DNA of 7,193 nucleotides from Microcoleaceae cyanobacterium UBA11344 (GCA_003483675.1 DMYK01000111.1:2171-9363); one strand, 5' to 3'; shown: positions 1 through 6,540, counted from the first letter of the stretch. Notes: a model not told the origin generated them from the sequence alone. Program-made: numbers and translations.

Positions 1-8
1 ACTGAAGA

Positions 9-857
9 ATGACCATCAAAACACGTCAACAAACTAACCTGTTGCTGCTATTATTTCCCGCCACCGCATGGCTGATAATTTTCTTCATTTTGCCAGTGTT
101 AATTGTACTTTTGTACAGTTTCTTAGAACGCGGTACTTATGGTGGTATCACTTGGATATTTACACTCAGTAACTACGAGCGTTTGTTCAGCGGACTTTTC
201 TTAGGGGTAATTTGGCGATCGCTCTGGCTGGCTTTCCTGACAACTGCTGCTTGCTTGTTAGTCGGCTATCCCCTAGCATTTTTCATCGCCACCCGTTCTC
301 CCCGCTGGCGAAATGCCTTGTTATTGTTAGTAATTATTCCATTTTGGACTAATTTTTTAGTGAGAACCTACGCCTGGATTATCCTACTGCGTAGCGAAGG
401 AGTCATTAACACAGCCTTGCAAAGCCTGCAAATTATTAATGAACCATTAAACTTGCTGTTTACACCTTTCGCTGTGGCGATCGGTCTAATTTACGGTTAT
501 TTACCTTTCATGGTTCTGCCCTTATATTCTAGCATAGAACGCTTCAATTTTTCATTAGTAGAAGCCGCTCAAGATTTAGGGGCAAACGACATCCGCACTT
601 TCTGGCGCGTATTTTTACCTTTGACAACTCGCGGCATTGTTGCAGGCTCAATACTGGTTTTTGTTCCCGCAGTCGGTGCTTTCATTACACCGGATATCTT
701 GGGCGGTTCTAAAACAATTATGGTAGGGAATGTGATTCAAAATCAGTTTCTCAAAGCCCGCGATTGGCCTTTTGGTTCGGCGCTTTCTATGCTGTTGACG
801 GTAATAGTATTAATCCCAGTTTTAATTTATTTTCGCGTGTCTGATGAAACCGAATAG
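9..857 (+). CDS. potB: Polyamine-type ABC transporter permease PotB
   Basis: This is one of two membrane permeases forming the inner-membrane channel of a spermidine/putrescine-type ABC importer. The 282-residue length is usual for PotB. About six hydrophobic segments are visible (roughly residues 12-38, 68-95, 102-126, 150-172, 206-226 and 255-276). The cytoplasmic EAA loop that docks on the ATPase begins at E185 (EAAQDLGA) and runs to L203-P204. The start is the ATG at 9, because an in-frame TGA at 3-5 excludes anything earlier; the ribosome site and promoter lie outside the window or too near its edge to judge. PotC, PotD and PotA follow on the same strand, but only after an opposing GTPase gene, so potB is cut off from its partners. 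The family call is firm; the exact polyamine transported is not shown by this gene. Confidence 0.93.
   Translation: MTIKTRQQTNLLLLLFPATAWLIIFFILPVLIVLLYSFLERGTYGGITWIFTLSNYERLFSGLFLGVIWRSLWLAFLTTAACLLVGYPLAFFIATRSPRWRNALLLLVIIPFWTNFLVRTYAWIILLRSEGVINTALQSLQIINEPLNLLFTPFAVAIGLIYGYLPFMVLPLYSSIERFNFSLVEAAQDLGANDIRTFWRVFLPLTTRGIVAGSILVFVPAVGAFITPDILGGSKTIMVGNVIQNQFLKARDWPFGSALSMLLTVIVLIPVLIYFRVSDETE
215..222. repeat. HIP1 octamer GCGATCGC
   Basis: Exact copy of the highly iterated palindrome of cyanobacterial genomes, inside potB. Confidence 0.9.
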
Positions 858-890
858 TAAGGTGCGAAAGGGGCACCTTACTTGGATTTT
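857..890 (+). terminator. Hairpin between convergent potB and GTPase genes
   Basis: GTAAGGTGC (857-865) and GCACCTTAC (873-881) form a perfect 9-bp stem around a 7-base loop (GAAAGGG). On the + strand it is followed by TTGGATTTT, a modest T-rich tail, which suits an intrinsic terminator for potB. On the - strand the hairpin starts 12 bases past the GTPase stop codon, but no T run follows, so termination there would be weaker. The last base of the potB stop codon is the first base of the stem. The hairpin is seen directly; its role as a terminator is inferred. Confidence 0.6.
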
Positions 891-892
891 AG

Positions 893-2953
893 CTAAAGAA
901 ATCCACCTACCAACTCAATTTGCTGCAATTGAGACAAGAGAGCGGCTTCCAAGTCTTTCAGACGTTTAGTTTCAGCTTGGATGTCAATTTCTCGGGATTG
1001 TTTTTGAGCGAGCAAACTATCTAACTCGGCTTTGCGAGAATTGATGTCAGCATTCACGCGATCACGCACCTGTTCTTCGTAAGTAGCAAAACATTTCCTG
1101 ACTGCTTCACAAATATATTGCGATTGTTCTTCAGCAATTTGCGGCAGACATTTGACAAACTCTTTCTTAGTTGCAGAAATGAACTGTTGGCGAACATACT
1201 CCGCTTGCAATGCTACAACACCTGTAAATACCAGAATTCCACCCAAAACAGAAAGAGTTAAAGAGGCAAAAACTACACCGATAATATTTAGCACAAGCGT
1301 TACCATGACACAAGCCAAGACACTCTGCCAAAACATATTGAAAGAATGGATACCTCTGTTGAGGTTGTCGGGAATGGATGAAAACATATCTATTGCCACC
1401 TCAGCCCAAGTCGAGCTTTCTTCTGGCTTGTAGCTATGTCCGACGGCGTAGAAACGGTAGCCTAAAAGCTTCTTATTAATAGCTTCTACTACTCGTTCGT
1501 ATTCAATTCGGCAATCGACTGCTTTTTCCTCCAGTTCAGAGAAAGCAGAAGCTATTTTCTGTTTGGCAATGAATTCCCAAGCGGTGAGGCGATCATTCAT
1601 ATATCGCTCGAAAGCGCGTTTGAATGAGGTATAGAACATTGCCCGGTTGTTTTTGTCGAGAAATTGCATGAAATCTAAATCGGGCTGAGTGCTTAAAAAA
1701 TCCTGTTCAAACCTGTTCTCTAAATCCAGGATATAGGTACGGAAAGAATCGGATATTTCCTGGGAAGTTCGCTCGCGGACTGTTCTAATTTCTTGCTGGA
1801 ATTGATTGCTAATTTCAGACAAATTGGCGAAGTCCGACTGAACTGAATCAATTTTCTGTTTCAATTGCTCGACAGTTTCTTCTAACAAAGGAATGCGGCG
1901 GGAGATGGCTCCTTGAAAGCGATTGCAAGCTTGCAGCGCGATCGCTCTTGCTTGTTCGTGTTCAGCAGCAGCTCGTTCCCCAGTCAAAAAATGATTGAGA
2001 GCGGCAAGAAACTCCACAAAGCCAGTACCTTCCAAAGTAGCTTCTGAGTTTTTCAAACGAGTACGCAAGGCCTTGAGAGCAGAAATCTCAAATACTCGCT
2101 GCTGATAAATATCCCGACCCCGATCCTGACAATATTCAGTCAGATTAGTTTGGAAAACTCGACGCAGTTTATCCTCGGCTACTTGCAGGGCCTCAGTGTC
2201 ATCTGGATCGACAATTCCATCTCGAATTATATCCCAAGAATTGACTAGGAAAAAGATAGTTAAACCTCGGTCTTTGAGGTAATTCTGGAGATAGCGGCGT
2301 TCCTCCAACGTGCAAGGTTGAGACGCACTCAACACAAAAAGTATGGCGTGACAGTTGTAGATATAGTCGAGAGTAAGCTGGTTTCGCGCTTCCGTATCAT
2401 TCAGTCCCGGACTGTCCACAAATTCGATACCTTTGGCTAGCAGCGGTAGCGGATGTTCTACCACCGCATGACTGATATCTGGAAAAGCTAGCTGTTTGCC
2501 CCGATCGATAATTTTTGCTTCTTCTGGATCGATTGTATAGCGCTGCTTAAACTGCTGAAAATCTATTGACTCTGGTTGTTTGCGATCGTTATAGTAAATC
2601 GTCACTTTCTCTGCAGTACCGTATTTCAGCACCGTTAACAAAGCAGTACAGGGAGTGACATCGCTGGGAAGTAAATTCTGCCCTAACAAAGCATTGAGAA
2701 ATGTACTTTTTCCCCGCTTCATATCTCCTAATACTAAAAACCGAAAGACTCCTTGGCGCAAATTTTCGCTTTGCTGGATCAGACGTTCAATCTCTTGAGA
2801 AAGTCCTAGTTGTCCCGATGTATTTTCTGCTTGCGATTCAGCTTGGGTGAGATTTTGGGCGATCGCCTCCAACAAAGCTGCTATCTCGTTGCGAACTCTG
2901 ACGAGGCGATCCAAGTTATCGATCCAACCAGCCGCTTTTTCTTGACTGTTCAT
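893..2953 (-). CDS. Bacterial dynamin-like GTPase with membrane hairpin
   Basis: This is a large GTPase of the bacterial dynamin-like family, whose members bind and remodel membranes. GTPase motifs are clear: P-loop GDMKRGKST (76-84), switch I TPCTA with T103 as the likely switch threonine, G3 DSPG (180-183), and G4 NSWD (238-241), where the usual lysine of N/T-K-x-D is serine. A helical N-terminus (about 10-70), coiled-coil-prone stretches (about 355-400 and 640-680), and a hydrophobic pair of segments at about 543-583 resembling the membrane-inserting paddle complete the neck/trunk/paddle layout. The 686-residue length is close to Nostoc BDLP1 (about 690). The start is ATG at 2953, with AGGGG (2965-2961 on this strand) seven bases upstream; the stop is TAG at 895-893. 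The gene is convergent with potB and divergent from potC. No second dynamin gene is adjacent, although these proteins often occur as pairs. The family call is firm; the cellular role is unknown. Confidence 0.9.
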   Translation of the reverse strand: MNSQEKAAGWIDNLDRLVRVRNEIAALLEAIAQNLTQAESQAENTSGQLGLSQEIERLIQQSENLRQGVFRFLVLGDMKRGKSTFLNALLGQNLLPSDVTPCTALLTVLKYGTAEKVTIYYNDRKQPESIDFQQFKQRYTIDPEEAKIIDRGKQLAFPDISHAVVEHPLPLLAKGIEFVDSPGLNDTEARNQLTLDYIYNCHAILFVLSASQPCTLEERRYLQNYLKDRGLTIFFLVNSWDIIRDGIVDPDDTEALQVAEDKLRRVFQTNLTEYCQDRGRDIYQQRVFEISALKALRTRLKNSEATLEGTGFVEFLAALNHFLTGERAAAEHEQARAIALQACNRFQGAISRRIPLLEETVEQLKQKIDSVQSDFANLSEISNQFQQEIRTVRERTSQEISDSFRTYILDLENRFEQDFLSTQPDLDFMQFLDKNNRAMFYTSFKRAFERYMNDRLTAWEFIAKQKIASAFSELEEKAVDCRIEYERVVEAINKKLLGYRFYAVGHSYKPEESSTWAEVAIDMFSSIPDNLNRGIHSFNMFWQSVLACVMVTLVLNIIGVVFASLTLSVLGGILVFTGVVALQAEYVRQQFISATKKEFVKCLPQIAEEQSQYICEAVRKCFATYEEQVRDRVNADINSRKAELDSLLAQKQSREIDIQAETKRLKDLEAALLSQLQQIELVGGFL
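1938..1945. repeat. HIP1 octamer GCGATCGC
   Basis: Exact copy inside the dynamin-like GTPase gene, which suggests that this gene has resided long enough in a cyanobacterial genome to carry its signature. Confidence 0.9.
2859..2866. repeat. HIP1 octamer GCGATCGC
   Basis: Second exact copy inside the GTPase gene, near its 5' end. Confidence 0.9.
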
Positions 2954-2978
2954 GGGTATTCCCCTGGAGTAATGTCTA

Positions 2979-2984
2979 ATTTTA
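2979..2984 (-). promoter_or_regulatory. Possible -10 box for the GTPase gene
   Basis: Read on the - strand this is TAAAAT, five of six matches to TATAAT, 25 bases before the GTPase start codon. The sequence about 17 bases upstream (TTAGCT) is a poor -35 match. The AT-rich stretch may match by chance. Confidence 0.25.
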
Positions 2985-2994
2985 TCTTATCACC

Positions 2995-3021
2995 TTGACA
3001 GAGCTAAATTTAGGGTAAGAT
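2995..3021 (+). promoter_or_regulatory. Candidate promoter for potC-potD-potA
   Basis: A perfect TTGACA (2995-3000) is followed after 15 bases by TAAGAT (3016-3021), four of six matches to TATAAT. The spacing is a little short. Transcription would start near 3028, exactly where the heptamer array begins, giving a leader of about 28 bases. A promoter is needed here because the opposing GTPase gene and the hairpin at 857-881 separate potC from potB. Confidence 0.4.
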
Positions 3022-3027
3022 GCACAA

Positions 3028-3062
3028 ATGACTGATGACTAATGGCTGCTGACCAATGACTA
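3028..3062 (+). repeat. Heptamer tandem repeat overlapping the potC start
   Basis: Five contiguous 7-base units read ATGACTG, ATGACTA, ATGGCTG, CTGACCA and ATGACTA. They match the consensus ATGACTA with 1, 0, 2, 2 and 0 mismatches. Short tandem heptamers of this kind (STRR) are known between genes in filamentous cyanobacteria. The fifth unit contains the potC start codon and the fourth contains the in-frame TGA just before it. The ATGs in the first three units each open a very short frame that soon stops. Confidence 0.75.
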
Positions 3063-3928
3063 AACTAGATTTACTCGTTCGTGCGATCGGCAAAAGGTGG
3101 CTTTGGATACAAGCTGCACTAGCATTTGCCTTCCTCTACCTGCCAATTCTGATCTTAATTATTTACTCCTTCAACGCCTCTCGATTTAACGCCGTTTGGC
3201 GCGGTTTTACCCTCGATTGGTATCGCAGCTTATTCAGCGATGCCGGCATACTCGGAGTCGGAACAACAGCCTTAATGGCTAGCAGTAGCAGTGCTGGAAT
3301 CTGGACAGCCCTCAACAACAGTTTGCTAATTGCAACTATTTCTACCCTGCTAGCAACAATTTTCGGTACAATGATCGCCCTAGCCCTAGAACGCTTTCAT
3401 TTTCCCGGACGCAAAGCAGTAGAAGCTTTACTATTTTTGCCGATTATTATGCCAGAAATTACGATCGGCATTTCGCTGCTAGTTTTTTTTACCCTAGTAT
3501 TTCGCATAGTTGAAAATCTCACTGGTATTCGCCTTAATCTCGGCTTACCAACAGTAATTATTGGTCACGTTGCCTTTAATATTTCCTTTGTTACTATTAC
3601 TGTCAGGGCGCGTTTGGCAGAACTAGATCCGACATTAGAACAAGCAGCTTTTGACTTGGGCGCTAACGAATGGCGGACTTTTTGGCGGATCACCTTCCCT
3701 CTAATTTTGCCTGGAATTTTCAGCGCCGCACTGCTAGCTTTTACTCTGTCTCTTGACGATTTTGTCGTGACATTCTTTACCACGGGCGTCGGTTCAATGA
3801 CCTTGCCACTATTTGTTTATGGCATGATCAAATTTGCTGTGACACCAGCGATTAATGCCATCTCTACTTTGATGTTGTTGGCTTCTTTGTTGCTAGTTGT
3901 ATCGTCCCTGAGAGTTCAAAAAACTTGA
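3056..3928 (+). CDS. potC: Polyamine-type ABC transporter permease PotC
   Basis: This is the second inner-membrane permease of the importer, expected to pair with PotB. Hydrophobic segments lie near residues 18-38, 87-111, 120-148, 165-184, 218-240 and 262-284. The ATPase-docking loop reads QAAFDLGA from Q196, so glutamine stands where PotB has the EAA glutamate (E195 immediately precedes it). It ends at F214-P215. The start is well fixed: an in-frame TGA lies at 3050-3052 and no other ATG, GTG or TTG codon occurs before the first membrane segment. No Shine-Dalgarno sequence precedes it, because a heptamer array fills that place. The 290-residue length exceeds E. coli PotC (264), partly from a Gly/Ala/Ser-rich stretch at about 65-84 in the first external loop. 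potD follows after 79 bp with no terminator, so co-transcription is likely. Confidence 0.93.
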   Translation: MTKLDLLVRAIGKRWLWIQAALAFAFLYLPILILIIYSFNASRFNAVWRGFTLDWYRSLFSDAGILGVGTTALMASSSSAGIWTALNNSLLIATISTLLATIFGTMIALALERFHFPGRKAVEALLFLPIIMPEITIGISLLVFFTLVFRIVENLTGIRLNLGLPTVIIGHVAFNISFVTITVRARLAELDPTLEQAAFDLGANEWRTFWRITFPLILPGIFSAALLAFTLSLDDFVVTFFTTGVGSMTLPLFVYGMIKFAVTPAINAISTLMLLASLLLVVSSLRVQKT

Positions 3929-4007
3929 ATAATAAGGAACGGAGAAAATAGCAGGGGAAAATAATTGCATTGTGTGTCATAATTGTCACGTACAACTAAT
4001 AAAACCT

Positions 4008-5069
4008 ATGAAACGACTGTTGACTTTCCTACTTTTGTTCATCCTGAGTGCAATGCTGCCTTTCGGCTGTAGCCGCACAGGTGGCAACCAGCAGCAAGTG
4101 CTCAGCATTTACAACTATTCAAGTTATATCGCCCCGGAAGCTATAGCTCAATTTGAGAAAGAGAATAATGTCAAAATTCAATATGACACTTTCGAGAATA
4201 GCGATGCACTATACGCGAAAATAAAACAGGGAAATCCCGGTTATGATGTGATATTTCCCGCCGATTACATGGTGAGGATTATGGCATCTGAAAATATCCT
4301 TGAACCGCTAAATTTGCTGAACATTCCTAACCAAAAAAACCTCGATTCAAACTTTACAAGCCAAACATTCGATCCAGGTAATAAATATTCCTTGCCCTAT
4401 CAGTGGGGAACAATGGGAATTGGTTACAATTTGAAAGCAACCCAGGGGGAAATTAATAGTTGGGCGGCGATGTTTGACCCGAAATATACTGGAAAAATAG
4501 CATGGCAAGATGATGCCAGATACACTTTTTCAGCCGTATTGATGTATTTAGGTTTTGATCCAAATACAACTAATCCTGAAGAGATTAACAAAGCGCGAGA
4601 CTTGTTGATTAAAAGTAATAATATCATTGCAGCTTTTGTCCCTGACACTGGTCAAGCTCTGCTCGATCAAGGAGAAGTTAATGTGACAATGGAATGGAGT
4701 GGCGATATTTTCCAAGTTATGAAAGAGAATCCTAATCTCCGCTATGCTATTCCGAAAGAAGGAACTATTGTCTTTTCTGACAACATGGCAATTCCCAAAG
4801 GTGCACCTCATAAAGAGTTGGCTGAGAAATTTATTAACTTTGTTTTGCAGCCAGAAGTTGGGGCGCAAATTTCCAATTTTACCCACTATGGTTCGCCGAA
4901 CAAAGCGGCGATAGTTCAAGGTTTAATTGACCCGAAAGATTTGACCAATCCTCAAATTTATCCGCCGGCTGAGGTGTTTGGCAAAATGAAATTCTTGCAG
5001 GATGTTGGGAAAGCAACTGCATTGTACGATCGAGCTTGGACGGAAGTTAAAGCAGGCGCTGGGAAATAG
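4008..5069 (+). CDS. potD: Polyamine-type substrate-binding lipoprotein PotD
   Basis: This is the extracytoplasmic solute-binding component that delivers ligand to PotB/PotC. The ATG at 4008 gives 353 residues (E. coli PotD has 348) and a proper lipoprotein signal: MKR, a hydrophobic core (4-17), then PFGC with C21 as the likely lipidated cysteine. The lipobox is imperfect (Pro at -3). The frame is open back to a GTG at 3972, but this would put 12 polar residues before the signal. No clear ribosome site precedes either start. The mature protein aligns along its length with PotD: IYNYSSY (34-40), SLPYQWGTMGIGYN (128-141), DDAR (168-171), MEWSGD (228-233) and SPN (296-298). Some pocket positions differ from E. 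coli PotD (E171 is Tyr172 here, Q327 is Leu330), so ligand choice is uncertain. The gene lies 79 bp after potC and 114 bp before potA. Confidence 0.92.
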   Translation: MKRLLTFLLLFILSAMLPFGCSRTGGNQQQVLSIYNYSSYIAPEAIAQFEKENNVKIQYDTFENSDALYAKIKQGNPGYDVIFPADYMVRIMASENILEPLNLLNIPNQKNLDSNFTSQTFDPGNKYSLPYQWGTMGIGYNLKATQGEINSWAAMFDPKYTGKIAWQDDARYTFSAVLMYLGFDPNTTNPEEINKARDLLIKSNNIIAAFVPDTGQALLDQGEVNVTMEWSGDIFQVMKENPNLRYAIPKEGTIVFSDNMAIPKGAPHKELAEKFINFVLQPEVGAQISNFTHYGSPNKAAIVQGLIDPKDLTNPQIYPPAEVFGKMKFLQDVGKATALYDRAWTEVKAGAGK

Positions 5070-5080
5070 ATAGAAAACAC

Positions 5081-5159
5081 ATAATTTGTAGGGTGCGTCA
5101 GCAGAGCCTTATTTGAGCCATAAACGATCGGCTAATCGCGCTCCGCACCCTACAATTAT
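5081..5159. repeat. Palindromic repeat between potD and potA
   Basis: TTGTAGGGTGCG (5086-5097) and CGCACCCTACAA (5144-5155) are perfect 12-bp inverted arms. The pairing continues outward through ATAATT, with one extra T on the left arm, to 5081 and 5159. The 46-base interior has only weak further pairing. From memory, palindromes with GTAGGGTGCG arms are scattered through many cyanobacterial genomes and behave like small non-autonomous elements. Here it fills most of the 114-bp gap and would fold in the mRNA between the two genes. There is no T run after it, so it is unlikely to be a simple terminator. Confidence 0.65.
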
Positions 5160-5183
5160 AGCTCACTCATAACTGTCAACACA

Positions 5184-6272
5184 ATGCACGCAGTAGAAGT
5201 CTTAAACGTTTCCAAATTATTTAAAAGTGCCCGCAGTCAAGATTTTTTGGCTGTAGACAATATCAACTTGCAAATTTATGACAAAGAATTCTTTTCTTTG
5301 CTTGGCCCTTCAGGCTGTGGGAAAACTACAACTTTGCGAATGATTGCGGGATTTGAAATGCCCACAGTGGGGGAAATTTATATTCACAATCAACCGATGC
5401 AAAATCGGCTGCCATTTCACCGCCCAGTGAATACAGTATTTCAAAATTATGCTTTGTTTCCGCATATGACAGTAGCACAAAATGTTGCTTTTGGGTTGGA
5501 AATGGATAATTTTCCCGCACAACAAATTCGCGATCGCGTTTCTCAAACTTTAAAGTTAGTCCAGTTAACGGATGTAGAGAAACGCTATCCGCGCCAACTC
5601 TCAGGAGGACAGCAGCAGCGAGTAGCCCTAGCCAGAGCATTAGTGAAGCAGCCGTCTGTTTTGCTGTTGGATGAACCCCTAGGAGCCCTTGATTTAAAAT
5701 TGCGAAAGGAGATGCAATTAGAATTAAAAAAAATGCAGCGACAATTGGGAATTACGTTTATTTATGTAACTCACGATCAAGAAGAAGCATTAACTATGTC
5801 GGACAGAATTGCTGTGATGGAGGGAGGAAAATTGCAACAAGTGGGAACGCCGATCGATATTTATGAATATCCGAAAACGCGGTTTGTTGCTGATTTTATC
5901 GGTGATAGCAATTTCTTAAGCGGGCGAGTAGTGGAAAAGCAAAATGGTAAAGTAGTAGTGTTAGTTGATCAACAGTTGTCTGTGTTAGTGGCGACAGCAG
6001 AAGATATGCCGGCGGGGAAAGTTGTCACCTTGGTGTTGCGGCCAGAAAAAGCGGCTATTTATCCGGCTAATTATGAGGCTGAGTATAGTTGGCCGGGAAC
6101 TGTTGAAGAGGCAATTTATATTGGTACTGACACGCGGTATATTGTGCGATTGACTGCTAAAAGTTCGATCGCAATTCGCCGACAAAATTTGCACAGAGAT
6201 GACTTGCAGCGGCACAGAGTCGGCGACAGCGTTCTTGTCGCTGTGCCGCCGGAAAGTATCTGTATTTTTTGA
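5184..6272 (+). CDS. potA: Polyamine-type ABC transporter ATPase PotA
   Basis: This is the cytoplasmic ATPase that drives the PotB/PotC channel as a dimer. All nucleotide-binding motifs are intact: Walker A GPSGCGKT (41-48), Q-loop Q87 in FQNYALFPH, signature LSGGQ (139-143), Walker B LLLDEP (160-165), D-loop GALD (167-170) and switch histidine H197. The C-terminal regulatory TOBE domain occupies about 240-360, with LRPEKAAIYP at 285-294. The length of 362 is near E. coli PotA (378). The ATG at 5184 sits directly before the conserved fold; no Shine-Dalgarno is visible. The last bases are odd: the TGA stop (6270-6272) lies inside what looks like the end of an IS200/IS605-type element, so the original C-terminal tail may have been trimmed. 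Loss of more than a few residues is unlikely, since the TOBE domain looks complete. Confidence 0.94.
   Translation: MHAVEVLNVSKLFKSARSQDFLAVDNINLQIYDKEFFSLLGPSGCGKTTTLRMIAGFEMPTVGEIYIHNQPMQNRLPFHRPVNTVFQNYALFPHMTVAQNVAFGLEMDNFPAQQIRDRVSQTLKLVQLTDVEKRYPRQLSGGQQQRVALARALVKQPSVLLLDEPLGALDLKLRKEMQLELKKMQRQLGITFIYVTHDQEEALTMSDRIAVMEGGKLQQVGTPIDIYEYPKTRFVADFIGDSNFLSGRVVEKQNGKVVVLVDQQLSVLVATAEDMPAGKVVTLVLRPEKAAIYPANYEAEYSWPGTVEEAIYIGTDTRYIVRLTAKSSIAIRRQNLHRDDLQRHRVGDSVLVAVPPESICIF
5530..5537. repeat. HIP1 octamer GCGATCGC
   Basis: Exact copy inside potA. Confidence 0.9.
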
Positions 6273-6540
6273 CACTCTCCGCCCTAAAGGTACGGAGATT
6301 CTTAAGAAACAGCCTTGTGATTGTTCTTAAAGGCGCTGTCAAGACACCTCTAGACGTTCAAAACAACTACCTTTCGGTGTTGCAATTACGCTTACTTTTG
6401 GTTTATGCTTCCGTTCGCACTTTTCAACACTAAGCCAGTTCGGTACGCTCACCATCCTGCGTTGCTTGCCTGTTCCTTAGTCTTTCTCAGGCGTTTTCGC
6501 TGAGGGTGTCTTACTGGCTGGAGTTTCACCGTTCTAGGAA
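6269..6540 (-). mobile_element. Probable IS200/IS605-type remnant, right end at potA
   Basis: Read on the - strand, the sequence next to potA is GAAT (6301-6298), a hairpin with arms CTCCG and CGGAG (6297-6293 and 6281-6277) around a loop containing CCTTTAGGG, then AGTG and TCAA (6272-6269). A GAAT at the hairpin foot and a terminal TCAA are the guide and cleavage sequences known for the right end of IS608, and cyanobacterial elements often end in such a hairpin plus GTGTCAA (from memory). Inward there is no intact transposase or TnpB: all - strand frames carry stops. The sequence is structured, with a 7-bp long-range stem (6433-6439 with 6513-6519) and an inner hairpin at 6486-6504. It may be a decayed element or a short non-autonomous one. 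The left boundary is not identified; 6540 is only approximate. Confidence 0.42.
6433..6519 (-). ncRNA. Structured stretch, possible omegaRNA-like relic
   Basis: AGCCAGT (6433-6439) pairs perfectly with ACTGGCT (6513-6519), enclosing a hairpin at 6486-6504 (CTCAG, one bulged base, CG, a four-base loop, CG, CTGAG). TnpB-type elements carry a structured guide RNA (omegaRNA) ending at the element's right end, so a folded, non-coding stretch just inside a probable right end is suggestive. No TnpB gene is visible here and the fold was found by eye, so this is tentative. Confidence 0.2.

Noticed and set aside
1152..1433. 93-codon + strand frame
   Set aside because: It lies wholly antisense within the GTPase gene, and its codons mirror the paddle region; no domain is seen.
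3978..3983. CATAAT as a -10 box for a separate potD promoter
   Set aside because: No acceptable -35 lies at the right distance, and no terminator separates potC from potD, so co-transcription is the simpler reading.
3972..4007. Longer PotD start at GTG 3972
   Set aside because: It would place 12 polar residues, with two cysteines, before the lipoprotein signal; the ATG at 4008 gives a normal MKR-type signal peptide.
4548..4919. 123-codon - strand frame inside potD
   Set aside because: It is antisense to the well-conserved PotD coding sequence and has no recognisable features.
6276..6298. Hairpin after potA as an intrinsic terminator
   Set aside because: On the + strand the hairpin is followed by TTCTTAAG rather than a T run; its layout fits a mobile element end better.
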